From positions 112,328-176,327 of the forward strand of contig JAHCAW010000001.1 in assembly GCA_019634695.1 (NCBI GenBank): 64,000 bases of DNA, written 5' to 3'. The DNA is from Candidatus Sumerlaeia bacterium (lineage in GTDB: Bacteria; Sumerlaeota; Sumerlaeia; SLMS01; JAHLLQ01). Below the pieces are notes generated by a model that did not search any database, was not told where the DNA came from, and saw only the letters and a list, made by a program, of their open reading frames with translations. The position numbers and the translations under genes were made by a program. Positions 18,310 through 26,508 of this stretch are shown in pieces. Positions within the stretch are counted from its first letter, which is position 1. Every line of letters begins with the position of its first letter.

Positions 18310-19053
18310 GTGACGACCCTGCCCATCCACATCCTGCCGCAACCCAACGACACGACGTGCGGCCCGACGTGTCTGCATGCGGTCTATCGCTACTTCGGCG
18401 ACGAGGTGGACCTGGACGAGATCATCCACGGGACCGAACGCATCGAGGGCGGGGGGACGTTGTCGCCGTTTCTGGGGATTCACGCCCTGCGGCGCGGCTA
18501 TGACGCCACCCTCTTCTCATACAACCTTAATGTCTTCGACCCGACGTGGTTCAGCCCGGACGTGCCGGACCTTGCCGAGCGCCTGGAGGCGCGGGCGCGC
18601 CACAAGCAGAGCACAAAGATGCGGGCGGCGATTCGCGCCTATCGCGAGTTCCTTGCGCTGGGCGGCAAGATTCGCATGGAGGACCTCAGCCCGGGACTGC
18701 TGCGCCGCTACCTGCGCAAGAACGTCCCGATCCTGACCGGTCTGAGTGCCACGTACCTCTACCGCATCCCGCGCGAGTTCGGGCCCAAGGACGACTACGA
18801 CGACATCAAGGGCGACCCGTCGGGGCACTTCGTCGTGCTGGCCGGCATCGACACCGAGTCGGGCGAGGTCGCCATCGCCGATCCCCTGTTCCCGAATCCC
18901 ACATTCGAGAAGCAACAGCGCTACCGCATCCCGCTGGCCCGCGTGGTCACGGCGATCCTGCTTGGTGTAATGACCTACGACGCCAACCTGCTGATCCTGA
19001 CGAACAAGGCGCAGGCGTCCGCCTCCCGGATTCTCGGAGACACCCTGTCATGA
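18310..19053 (+). CDS. C39-like cysteine peptidase of a three-gene ligase cassette
   Basis: The 247-residue protein has a papain-like C39 core: catalytic Cys17 in NDTTCGPTC, His173 in SGHFVVLAG and Asp191 in AIADP. It has no ABC or membrane part, unlike bacteriocin exporters. An extra helical insert (about residues 80-140) lies between Cys and His. It starts at GTG 18310 with no strong ribosome binding site, so the start is less certain. It overlaps the ATP-grasp gene by four bases. Together with the next two genes it forms a recurrent cassette thought to make or modify a peptide; it may cleave or trim that product. Confidence 0.82.
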   Translation: MTTLPIHILPQPNDTTCGPTCLHAVYRYFGDEVDLDEIIHGTERIEGGGTLSPFLGIHALRRGYDATLFSYNLNVFDPTWFSPDVPDLAERLEARARHKQSTKMRAAIRAYREFLALGGKIRMEDLSPGLLRRYLRKNVPILTGLSATYLYRIPREFGPKDDYDDIKGDPSGHFVVLAGIDTESGEVAIADPLFPNPTFEKQQRYRIPLARVVTAILLGVMTYDANLLILTNKAQASASRILGDTLS

Positions 19054-20534
19054 AGAACATCGTGGTGGTCGAAGACCCACGCGACTGGTCCTTGCCATCT
19101 TCCGACGTCGAAACCGTCTCCGCTCAGGAGTACCTGACCCGTCCCGATTTCGCCCAGACGAAGGGCACGCGCGTCTTCAACCTCTGCCGGTCGTATCGCT
19201 ATCAGACGATGGGCTACTATGTGTCGCTGCTGGCGGCGGCGCGCGGGCACAAGCCGCTCCCGTCGGTCTCGACGATCGTGGACTTCTCGCTCGTGGCGCT
19301 GCACCGCCTGGCCGGCGAGGAAGTCCAGGAGCTGATCGACAAGGCGATGGCGCCGTTGCAGTCGGACCGCTTCACGCTGTCGATCTACTTCGGGCGCAAC
19401 GTGGCGAAGCGCTACGACAGGCTGTCGACGCGCATCTTTCGGCTGTTCCCGGCGCCGCTGATCCGCTGCACGCTGGCACGCGAGGAAGGGCGCTGGCGAC
19501 TCAAGAGCATCAAGCCGATCCCGTTGAGCGACATCCCCGACGACCACCTCGACACGCTGCGCGGCTTCGCCGCCGAGTTCTTCGCCGGAAAGAGCATGCC
19601 GGCCGCACAGGCCGACCTCGGTTCCTCCTCGCGGTTCCACATGGCGATCCTCGTCAATCCCGACGAGCCGGAGGCACCCTCCGATCCAAAGGCCATCGCA
19701 CGATTCCGGCGCGCGGCCGAGAAAGCCGGCATCTCCAGCGAAGTCATCACCAAGGACGACTACGGCCGCATCGCCGAGTTCGACGCCCTGTTCATCCGCG
19801 AGACCACCAACGTCAATCACCACACGTTCCGCTTCGCCCGCCGGTCCCAGGCGGAAGGGCTCGTCGTCATCGACGACCCGGACTCGATCCTGCGTTGCTC
19901 GAACAAGGTCTTCCTTGCCGAGCTGCTGACGCGCGCGCGCATTCCGACGCCGCGCACGGTGATCGGCCATCGCGGCAATCTGGACTCGCTGCCGGACCTG
20001 ATCGGCCTGCCGTGCATCCTCAAGCAACCCGACAGCGCCTTCTCTCGCGGCGTCGTCAAGGTGGACAGCCGCGAACAACTCGTCGAGCGCGCCCGCGCGC
20101 TGCTGAAGGAATCCGATCTGTTCATTGCGCAGGAGTTCATGCCGACCGAATACGACTGGCGCGTCGGCGTCATCGACGGCGAGCCGCTCTTCGCCTGCCG
20201 CTATCACATGGCGCGCAAGCACTGGCAGGTCGTCCATCGCGACGAGGGCAACGGCAAGGCCTCGTGGGGCAAGACGGAGACCGTGCCGCTGTGGAACGTG
20301 CCGCCGCACGTCGTGCAGACCGCCCTGCAGGCCTGCGCGCAGGTGGGCACGGGACTCTATGGCGTGGACCTGAAGGAAGTGAACGGCAAGTGCTACGTCA
20401 TGGAAGTGAACGACAATCCCGACATCAACGCCGGCGACGAGGACGCCTTCGCCAAGGACGACCTGTACACCCGCATCATCGCCGCCTTCCTGCGGCGGCT
20501 CGAGAAGAGCAAGGAGGGCAAGGCCGCCAAATGA
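19050..20534 (+). CDS. RimK-like ATP-grasp ligase with its own N-terminal domain
   Basis: The 494-residue protein has an N-terminal domain typical of this RimK-like group (about residues 1-190, with CRSYRYQTMGYYVSLLAAARG), a pre-ATP-grasp region, and an ATP-grasp fold (about 270-480). Nucleotide and Mg2+ residues are seen in LPCILKQPDSAFSRGV, AQEFMPTEYDWRVGVIDGE and VMEVNDNPDINAG. The family joins an amino acid to a carboxyl group with ATP, like RimK or glutathione synthetase. Four-base overlaps with both neighbours point to one coordinated unit. The substrate is unknown. Confidence 0.87.
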   Translation: MKNIVVVEDPRDWSLPSSDVETVSAQEYLTRPDFAQTKGTRVFNLCRSYRYQTMGYYVSLLAAARGHKPLPSVSTIVDFSLVALHRLAGEEVQELIDKAMAPLQSDRFTLSIYFGRNVAKRYDRLSTRIFRLFPAPLIRCTLAREEGRWRLKSIKPIPLSDIPDDHLDTLRGFAAEFFAGKSMPAAQADLGSSSRFHMAILVNPDEPEAPSDPKAIARFRRAAEKAGISSEVITKDDYGRIAEFDALFIRETTNVNHHTFRFARRSQAEGLVVIDDPDSILRCSNKVFLAELLTRARIPTPRTVIGHRGNLDSLPDLIGLPCILKQPDSAFSRGVVKVDSREQLVERARALLKESDLFIAQEFMPTEYDWRVGVIDGEPLFACRYHMARKHWQVVHRDEGNGKASWGKTETVPLWNVPPHVVQTALQACAQVGTGLYGVDLKEVNGKCYVMEVNDNPDINAGDEDAFAKDDLYTRIIAAFLRRLEKSKEGKAAK

Positions 20535-21763
20535 CCGCACCGCTCCACCTGTTCGAGGCCACCGGCGTCGAGCTCGAGTACATGATCGTCGACCGGACCT
20601 CGCTCGAGGTGAAGCCGGTCTGCGATGCCCTGATGGAAGCCGCCGCGGGCGAGCCCGTGTCCGACGTGGACCGCGGCCCGCTGTCCTGGTCCAACGAGCT
20701 GGCGCTCCACGTCGTCGAGCTGAAGACCAACGGCCCGGCCGCCACGCTCGACGGGCTCGCCGCGCACTTCCATGCGCAGACGCGCGAGATCGATGGCCTC
20801 CTCGAGCCGCTCGCCGCGCGCCTCATGCCCGGCGCCATGCACCCGTGGATGGATCCCCACACGCAGACGCGCCTGTGGCCGCACGAGAACGGCCCGATCT
20901 ACCAGGCCTACGACCGCATCTTCGACTGCCGCGGGCATGGGTGGTCCAACGTCCAGAGCACGCACATCAACCTGCCCTTCGCCGGCGACGACGAGTTCGG
21001 CCGCCTGCACGCCGCGATTCGCCTGGTGCTGCCGATCCTGCCCGCCCTCGCGGCGAGTTCGCCCTTCGTCGACGGCCGCCCCACGGGCCTGCTCGACAAT
21101 CGCCTCGACTTCTATCGCAACAACGAACGCCGACTGCCTGCCGTGCCCGGCCGCATTATCCCCGAGCAGGTCTTCACCGAAGCGGACTACTTCGAGCAGA
21201 TTTACCGCCGCATCGACGCGGAGATCGCGCGAAACGATCCCGACAGCGTCCTCAACCACAACTTCCTGAACAGCCGCGGCGCGATCGCACGCTTCGATCG
21301 CGGGGCGATCGAGATTCGCCTGCTCGACATCCAGGAGTGTCCGCACGCGGACCTCGCAATCGTCGGCCTCGTCGTCGCCCTGGTGCGATCCCTTGTCGAG
21401 GAGCGCACGAGCTCGACCGCCGACCAGCGTCGCGCGTCCATCGACGCGCTCGCGCCGATTCTCGACGCCTGCATTCGCGAGGCGGACGGCGCGGTCGTCG
21501 CCGCTACGGACTACCTGCGCCTGCTGGGTCTGCCGCCCGCGCCCATCGCGGCGGGGCAGGTGTGGCGGCTGGTGGCCGAGCGACTCGACGGCGTGCCGGC
21601 CGAATGCGGCGCGGCGCTCGAGACCATCCTCGCGCATGGGACGCTCGCGCGCCGGATGCTGCACGCCGTGCCCGCACAGCCCACGCGCGCGGACCTCGCC
21701 GCCCTGCAAGCCCGGCTGTGCGCCTGTCTCGTGGCCGGCACCGCCTTCGTTCCCGACGCGTGA
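20531..21763 (+). CDS. GCS2-like carboxylate-amine ligase
   Basis: This 410-residue protein is a glutamate-cysteine ligase 2 type enzyme. It has GVELEYMIVD near residues 12-21 (the Glu pair binds Mg2+), SNELALHVVELKT near 54-66, and GWSNVQSTHINLP followed by NRLDFYRNNERRLP. The family makes gamma-glutamyl or similar amide bonds using ATP. Combined with the RimK-like enzyme it suggests sequential ligation of two building blocks, as in glutathione-like or peptide metabolite synthesis. It ends the cassette; the next gene starts about 270 nt further on. Confidence 0.85.
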   Translation: MTAPLHLFEATGVELEYMIVDRTSLEVKPVCDALMEAAAGEPVSDVDRGPLSWSNELALHVVELKTNGPAATLDGLAAHFHAQTREIDGLLEPLAARLMPGAMHPWMDPHTQTRLWPHENGPIYQAYDRIFDCRGHGWSNVQSTHINLPFAGDDEFGRLHAAIRLVLPILPALAASSPFVDGRPTGLLDNRLDFYRNNERRLPAVPGRIIPEQVFTEADYFEQIYRRIDAEIARNDPDSVLNHNFLNSRGAIARFDRGAIEIRLLDIQECPHADLAIVGLVVALVRSLVEERTSSTADQRRASIDALAPILDACIREADGAVVAATDYLRLLGLPPAPIAAGQVWRLVAERLDGVPAECGAALETILAHGTLARRMLHAVPAQPTRADLAALQARLCACLVAGTAFVPDA

Positions 21764-22033
21764 TGAAGATCCGTTCTTCGTGGTTCGTTGTTCGTGGTTC
21801 GAGCTGCGCCGGAATCAACCCCACTCGGAACAGCCCAACGCATGGCGTCAGGCCAATCGCCGCACCACACGAACAGGGCTGCCGTGGTTTCAGGCGTCGA
21901 GAACAAAATCGATCCGCATGACAAGTCCGTCTCCGCAATCGAGTTGACAACCCACCGAGGCATGACCACAATGTCGAGTGGAAGGGGCACCGGGGTTTTC
22001 GACAGTGCCGCGGATGCCGATTGGGGAATACCG

Positions 22034-23638
22034 ATGCGGATCGGGCTGCCGCCCGACTCGGGGCTGCTTGAGCACATTCAGGCGGCGTGCTGCCTCCTGC
22101 TGCTCGCGGTGCTCGCTGTCTTCCTGCTCTGTTTCCCGTACGGAGCAGACCAGGCGATCTTCGCGCTGGCGGCCCGCGCCGTCCTCGATGGACGCGTGCC
22201 CTACCTCGAAGTCTGGGACCTCAAGCCCCCCGGCGTCTTCCTCTTCTACATGCTGGCGGACGTCTGCTTCGGCGGCGCACAGGTCGGCATTCGCGTCATC
22301 GAGCTGGCCTGCCATGCGGCGTTCGGCATCGCGGCGGTGCGACTGACGCGGGGCCACTCGAATGGTTTGCCGGGCTTGATCGCCGTCACGCTGGGGCTGC
22401 ACACGGCCGTGCTGATGGGATACTGGCACACGGCCCAGTCGGAGACCTTCGCCGGATTCCTTGTCTTCGCGGCAGTGGGCGTGCTCTTTCCGGAATTGTG
22501 CAATCGGCCGTCGGCGGGCGCCTTTAGGCGTCGCCTCGTTGTGGCGGGACTGGCCACCGGGTTGTGCGGACTGATCAAGCCGTTCCATGTCCTGCCCGGT
22601 TTCGTCTGCATGGCGTGGGCCATCGGCATCCGCGCGCGGCATGCGGGGCGCGCGGCATGGCATCGCGAGTGGCCGCACGCGGCGATTGCCGTGCTTGTAC
22701 CGCCGGTGCTCGTGCTGGGTTTCGTCGCGGCGCGGGGCGGATGGGGCTCGTTTCTCGAGACGCTGTTCACGATCGCGCCGGCCGTTCACGCCGAGGGCCT
22801 GCATGCGCACGGCTTCGGCGAGGTCTTGGTGCACACCGCCCGGCAGGCGGTGCTGTTCTTCCCGGTGCCGTTGTTGGCGGGGGGCGTGGCGTATGCCGTG
22901 CTTGCGCGGCGCGCCGGCGGCCCCGATGCGCGGCTGCTGCTGGCGCTGTTCGGCGCGCTGCTCTTCGACGTCGCCATTCAGGGAAAGCTGTACCCCTACC
23001 ACTTTCAGATCGTCGTGCCGGCGTTGGCGCTCGTTGCAGGGCTGGGGTGGTGGCTCTGGTTTCATCGCCTGCAATCCCTGCGCATGCAGGCGGTGCTTGT
23101 GTGTGTCTTCTTCGCCAGCTTCTTCGTCGGCACGGCGCAGCACGATCATCTCGACGACTCGTGGCTTCAGTCCGGCGTGGCCACGGTCTCGGCGCGGCTG
23201 GTGCGGCGGGCCGGGTCCGACGCCGTTCCCGCGCTCGAGACATGGCCCAGCGCACGCGAGGACCTGCGCCGCGTCGGACACTTCCTGCGCCGGCACACCG
23301 AACCCGTCGACGCGATTCAGGTCATCGGTTTCGATCCCTTGGTCTACGTGCACGCGGACCGCCCCTGCGCGACGCGCTTCATCACGACGGTGCCCGTTCG
23401 CCTGACCGCCACGCAGGCCGACTGGACGCCGCGCCTGCTGGCCGAGTTGCACGCCCGGCCACCCGCCGCCATCGTCACCGTGCGCCACGATCGCATGCCG
23501 CACATGCTCGACAACGACCTGACGGGCGCGGAGACCCTGCGTCAGCGTCCCGCTCTGATGCGCTTCCTCGCCGAGCACTACTATCTCGCGCGCGTCCTGC
23601 CCGCGCACGAGGTCTTTCTCCGCAACACGAGCGACTGA
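22034..23638 (+). CDS. GT39-like polytopic membrane glycosyltransferase
   Basis: The 534-residue protein has about ten membrane helices. An early extracytoplasmic loop reads YGADQAIFALAARAVLDG, then YLEVWDLKPPGVFLFYML. The DQ and WD-KPPG patterns are typical of GT-C enzymes that use lipid-linked sugars. A soluble C-terminal domain (about the last 130 residues) follows. ATG 22034, after GGGGA, is taken as the start; in-frame ATGs at 21962 and 21971 would add about 20 residues. The upstream gap carries an 11-nt direct repeat TTCGTGGTTCG (21777-21787 and 21791-21801). The acceptor is unknown. Confidence 0.75.
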   Translation: MRIGLPPDSGLLEHIQAACCLLLLAVLAVFLLCFPYGADQAIFALAARAVLDGRVPYLEVWDLKPPGVFLFYMLADVCFGGAQVGIRVIELACHAAFGIAAVRLTRGHSNGLPGLIAVTLGLHTAVLMGYWHTAQSETFAGFLVFAAVGVLFPELCNRPSAGAFRRRLVVAGLATGLCGLIKPFHVLPGFVCMAWAIGIRARHAGRAAWHREWPHAAIAVLVPPVLVLGFVAARGGWGSFLETLFTIAPAVHAEGLHAHGFGEVLVHTARQAVLFFPVPLLAGGVAYAVLARRAGGPDARLLLALFGALLFDVAIQGKLYPYHFQIVVPALALVAGLGWWLWFHRLQSLRMQAVLVCVFFASFFVGTAQHDHLDDSWLQSGVATVSARLVRRAGSDAVPALETWPSAREDLRRVGHFLRRHTEPVDAIQVIGFDPLVYVHADRPCATRFITTVPVRLTATQADWTPRLLAELHARPPAAIVTVRHDRMPHMLDNDLTGAETLRQRPALMRFLAEHYYLARVLPAHEVFLRNTSD

Positions 23639-23645
23639 AAACGAA

Positions 23646-23672
23646 ACCGGACTCCCGCGCGGGGAGTCCGGT
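23646..23672. terminator. Bidirectional rho-independent terminator
   Basis: ACCGGACTCCC (23646-23656) pairs perfectly with GGGAGTCCGGT (23662-23672) around a 5-nt loop. It lies between two convergent genes. On the minus strand it is followed by TTTCGTTTTC, a better T tract than on the plus strand, so it probably serves the prepilin gene best. Confidence 0.8.
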
Positions 23673-23696
23673 CGCATCGCCTTTCGCTCGGCTGCA

Positions 23697-24356
23697 TCAC
23701 GGCCAGTTGAACGTCCCGGTCACCGGGTGCGGCGGGATGCCGTCCTGGTTCTTCTGGCACCGCACGATGTTGCCGTTGCTCACCGTGCCGTTGGTTGGGT
23801 CGTACGGCAGGAACGTCGCGCCGGCGCCGTGGAACGCCGTCTTGTCCGGGCCGTAGCCGTAGATCAGCCACGCGCCGGTCCACTCCTTCGGCCGCGTCCA
23901 GAAGTCGTCGAGTCCCGCGGGTTCCGGCTGCTTGCCGCCGGCCGATTGCTTCAAGTACCAGTCCCAGTTGAAGTAGGCGTAGCGCTTGCCGACCTGGCTC
24001 TCGACGGGATAGCAGGCGTTGCTGAACGTCGAGTCCTGCGACACGAACGGATCGAGGAAGATCGACGTCGTGTACGCGATCGGCGTCGTCAGGTAGGTGG
24101 GCAGGCGCGCGTGAAAACAGGCGCCGACCGGCGTGACCGGCGTGCGCCCATAGTCCACCGCCGGCGGGTACACGTTGTAGTCCACGCCGTACGCCTCCAT
24201 CGCCGTGACGACGGTGCGCATGTCGGCCTTGCAGCGGCTCACCTTCGAGCGCACCTGCGCCTCGAGGAAGTTCGGTACGGCGATCGCCGCCAGGATGGCG
24301 ATAATCGCGACGACGATCAGCAACTCGATCAGAGTGAAACCAGCCTGTCTCTTCAT
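23697..24356 (-). CDS. Type IV pilin/type II secretion-like prepilin
   Basis: The 219-residue protein has a class III signal: a short basic leader MKRQAG, then FTLIELLIVVAIIAILAAIA with the conserved Glu at mature position 5. Prepilin peptidase would cut after Gly6. The stretch after the helix (VPNFLEAQVRSKVSRCKADM) and the DYNVYPP motif match the abundant G-like pseudopilins of Planctomycetota- and Sumerlaeota-like genomes. The C-terminal domain is rich in aromatic residues and Gly/Pro. It stands alone, with its own terminator and no other secretion genes nearby. Confidence 0.92.
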   Translation of the reverse strand: MKRQAGFTLIELLIVVAIIAILAAIAVPNFLEAQVRSKVSRCKADMRTVVTAMEAYGVDYNVYPPAVDYGRTPVTPVGACFHARLPTYLTTPIAYTTSIFLDPFVSQDSTFSNACYPVESQVGKRYAYFNWDWYLKQSAGGKQPEPAGLDDFWTRPKEWTGAWLIYGYGPDKTAFHGAGATFLPYDPTNGTVSNGNIVRCQKNQDGIPPHPVTGTFNWP

Positions 24357-24445
24357 GGCAGGATAATCCTTTCCGACTCGGGAGTTCGCGCCCCTCCGGC
24401 GATCACCCGATCTCCTGTCGCAAGATGCGATGGAATGCCAGCGGA

Positions 24446-25132
24446 TTATTGCGTGGGCGCGGCCCCCTGCCCCTTGCTGCGCTTTCCCTTCGCCTCGTCC
24501 CGCGCCCGCTGTTCGCGCCGGACCTCCGAGAGAATCCACGACAGCCCCTGCACCTCGCGCGCCCGCGCCCGCGCGAACACCTTGCGCACCAGCGCCAGGT
24601 CGAACTGACGCGCGATCAGCGCCAGCTCGTCCAGGATGAACGCGTTCATCTTCATCGACACCGTGTTGAAGTACAGGTCGATCACCTCGCGCAGCTTCGG
24701 GTCGGCCATCTCGCGGTCCGGGGCCACGGGCTCGTCGGCCGCGGCGCGTGCGTAGCGAAACGCATGGTCCGGCGCCTCGCGCAGGAAGCCGTGCGCGCGC
24801 CGCACCTCCTCCCATCCGATCGGCGTCGGCAACGGCGCGACGACTTGCAGCAGCGCCTCCTCCTCCTCGTTGTCCGGCAGGAAGCACCGCAGCACGCCCG
24901 CCTTGCGCGCCTTGCGCAGCGCCTTGCCGACCTGTTCGGCCGGCAGCCCGCACAGCCCCCCCAGCTCGGCCAGCGAAACCTCAACGACGCCCGGCAGGCG
25001 GTTGCGCGCACAATCCAGATCCACCACCGCGCGGAACACCGGCCACGCCAGCGGGCTCTTGCACGCCTCGGCCAACTGCTGCGGCAGGCCGCTGAAGGCG
25101 ATCCAGTCGGGCGACGGGCGGTGCGGGTCCAT
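24446..25132 (-). CDS. Helical protein, possible winged-helix or DnaD-like, in the rpmH operon
   Basis: The 228-residue protein follows yidD by only 3 nt, so it belongs to the rpmH-rnpA-yidD transcript. Residues 50-75 (VSLAELGGLCGLPAEQVGKALRKARKAGVL, seen in part) look like a helix-turn-helix. The C-terminal part (FILDELALIARQFDLALVRKVFARA) recalls the DnaD/primosome C-terminal helix pattern. It ends with a basic Lys/Arg tail. In most bacteria yidC would stand here. I cannot name its function, and the DnaD-like idea is tentative. Confidence 0.6.
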   Translation of the reverse strand: MDPHRPSPDWIAFSGLPQQLAEACKSPLAWPVFRAVVDLDCARNRLPGVVEVSLAELGGLCGLPAEQVGKALRKARKAGVLRCFLPDNEEEEALLQVVAPLPTPIGWEEVRRAHGFLREAPDHAFRYARAAADEPVAPDREMADPKLREVIDLYFNTVSMKMNAFILDELALIARQFDLALVRKVFARARAREVQGLSWILSEVRREQRARDEAKGKRSKGQGAAPTQ

Positions 25133-25135
25133 CGT

Positions 25136-25489
25136 TCAGTCCTTGCCGGGCGGCGGGGGCTCGGGCGCGCGCGGCGCCAGACGATACCACGCGTCCTCGG
25201 GCTCCTCCTTCACAAGGTCGAAGCCACCCTTGCACAGCGGCTGGCAGCGGGCAATGCGCCAGACGATGAGCCCGAGCGCTTTCCACAGCGGCTTGGTGTG
25301 CAGCGCGTCGATGGCGTACTGGCTGCACGACGGGAAGAAGCGACAATTGGCGCCCAGGTACGGGCTCAGGGCGAGTTGGTATCCGCGGACGAGGGCGATG
25401 GCGCCGCGTCGCAGGAGCTTGCTGGCGGCAAGGACGGGGGCGGGCGGTCGCCGTCGGCGGGGCGCAGCAGCTCCAGAGCGATCAGGCAC
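25136..25489 (-). CDS. yidD: YidD-like membrane protein insertion efficiency factor
   Basis: The core reads LVRGYQLALSPYLGANCRF and then FFPSCSQYAIDAL, with CQPLCKGGFDLV at the end of the domain. These are the conserved Cys and aromatic motifs of YidD, a small amphipathic protein that aids YidC-dependent insertion. The frame has no ATG near the domain. GTG 25489 is the best upstream start and gives 117 residues with a Pro/Arg-rich leader, so the true start is uncertain. The gene lies largely inside the 3' end of rnpA (25366-25489), in another frame. Confidence 0.8.
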   Translation of the reverse strand: MPDRSGAAAPRRRRPPAPVLAASKLLRRGAIALVRGYQLALSPYLGANCRFFPSCSQYAIDALHTKPLWKALGLIVWRIARCQPLCKGGFDLVKEEPEDAWYRLAPRAPEPPPPGKD

Positions 25490-25845
25490 GAGCGGAAGTC
25501 CTTCTCCAGGGCGGCGCCGGTGGCCTCGACGGCCGCGCCGCGCGCGTTCACCACGATGTCCCAGCCCGGCGCAAGGTCGCCATGCAGGCGGCGAAAGAGA
25601 TCGCGCACGCGCCGGCGGAAGCGATTCCGCGTCACGGCCTTGCCCGCCGCCCGGCGCGAGGCCGTGATGCCCAGCCGCGTCGGGGCAGGCCCGTCCGACC
25701 CGTCGCACACGCGCGCGGCGGCGTAAACGACAAGAAGGCGGCGGACGCATTTGCGACCGCCGCGGTAGACGTGCTCGAATTCGGATCGTCGCCGCAGACG
25801 AACCCACTGGGGAAACTGCTGGCCCCGGGGCGTCGTCGGGCGCAT
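25366..25845 (-). CDS. rnpA: Ribonuclease P protein component
   Basis: RnpA binds RNase P RNA and helps it cleave tRNA 5' leaders. The 159-residue protein has the expected RLRRRSEFEHVYRGGRK start and the RNA-binding signature with AVTRNRFRRRVRDLFR near residues 70-85. It continues past the normal end (about 120 residues) with a Pro/Ser/Ala-rich tail of roughly 35 residues, encoded where the yidD frame also runs. The ATG is 11 nt after the rpmH stop. Confidence 0.92.
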   Translation of the reverse strand: MRPTTPRGQQFPQWVRLRRRSEFEHVYRGGRKCVRRLLVVYAAARVCDGSDGPAPTRLGITASRRAAGKAVTRNRFRRRVRDLFRRLHGDLAPGWDIVVNARGAAVEATGAALEKDFRSCLIALELLRPADGDRPPPSLPPASSCDAAPSPSSADTNSP

Positions 25846-25856
25846 GGGCCGTTCCG

Positions 25857-25997
25857 TCAGCCGGAGACCGTCAGGCGATGGCGGCCCTTGGCCCGCCGGC
25901 GCGACAGCACCTTGCGGCCGTTGGCGGTCTTCATGCGGGACCGAAAGCCGTGCTTGTTGGCCCGGCGGCGCTTGGAAGGTTGGTAGGTTCTTTTCAT
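25857..25997 (-). CDS. rpmH: 50S ribosomal protein L34
   Basis: A 46-residue frame reads [18 protein letters not shown], then [20 protein letters not shown] and RHRLTVSG. This is a full-length bacterial L34, a small basic protein of the large ribosomal subunit. It is first in the rpmH-rnpA-yidD order that is conserved across bacteria. The start is unambiguous from the family N-terminus. Confidence 0.97.
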   Translation of the reverse strand: MKRTYQPSKRRRANKHGFRSRMKTANGRKVLSRRRAKGRHRLTVSG

Positions 25998-26030
25998 GGC
26001 TCGTTTCCGCTCCGTCGTTCAGGGGCGCGG

Positions 26031-26059
26031 AGTGTCCGGACCACCGCCCGCCAAGTCAA
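26031..26059 (-). promoter_or_regulatory. Predicted sigma70-type promoter of rpmH
   Basis: On the minus strand TTGACT (26059-26054) is followed after exactly 17 nt by GACACT (26036-26031), about 33 nt before the rpmH ATG. The spacing is ideal and the -35 box strong; the -10 box is weak. No DnaA-box cluster or other origin-like feature is seen around it. Confidence 0.5.
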
Positions 26060-26187
26060 GCACGAACGCCGCGGTGTTGGGGTGTATCATATTGGCCCAA
26101 TATGGTCGCGGTTGACGGGAGGGCCGAACCGGCGGCACGATGTCCCCGACGGATCCGTCGCGCCAGTCCGAGCAGGAGCAAATCGAG

Positions 26188-26508
26188 ATGACCAGGCCGG
26201 AGATCGAATCGGCAGCCCGGCGCCTTGCGCAAGCCAATGGCCGGGCCGAGACCAGCATCTCAAAGATCTACTGGTTCCCCGACGACACGGAAATTCGGCT
26301 CGTCGAAGTGGATGAGGAGAGCATCAAATCGGAAGACGAGGCGCTGCATCCCTTCTACTTCAGTCCCGTCGAGGGAGTCCCCTATCCGTCGGGCATCGTG
26401 CTCATCCATCCCGACGAGGAGGGCGTCAAACCGCTGCCCGTGGAGTGGCGCGTCGACTGGAAGCAGGCGCGTGTGCTGTTTGACCGCAAGTCGGGCGAGG
26501 TCGCCTGA
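26188..26508 (+). CDS. Unknown protein, first of a two-gene unit with a HEPN-like gene
   Basis: The 106-residue protein starts at ATG 26188, nine bases after AGGAG. An in-frame ATG at 26140 is possible but has no such site. It is acidic, with a helical N-terminus (ARRLAQANGR), KIYWFPDDTEIRLVEVDEES in the middle and two PFYFSP and PLPVEWRVDW patches. I do not know the family. The stop overlaps the next ATG by one base, so the pair is co-translated and may form a complex, as toxin-antitoxin pairs do. Confidence 0.6.
   Translation: MTRPEIESAARRLAQANGRAETSISKIYWFPDDTEIRLVEVDEESIKSEDEALHPFYFSPVEGVPYPSGIVLIHPDEEGVKPLPVEWRVDWKQARVLFDRKSGEVA

Noticed and set aside
18310..19053. Bacteriocin-exporter C39 peptidase
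   Set aside because: The protein has no ABC or membrane domain and no leader-peptide gene is near. The cassette context with ligases explains it better.
25998..26139. Chromosome origin next to rpmH
   Set aside because: No dnaA or dnaN gene and no cluster of DnaA boxes could be seen; only a promoter fits.
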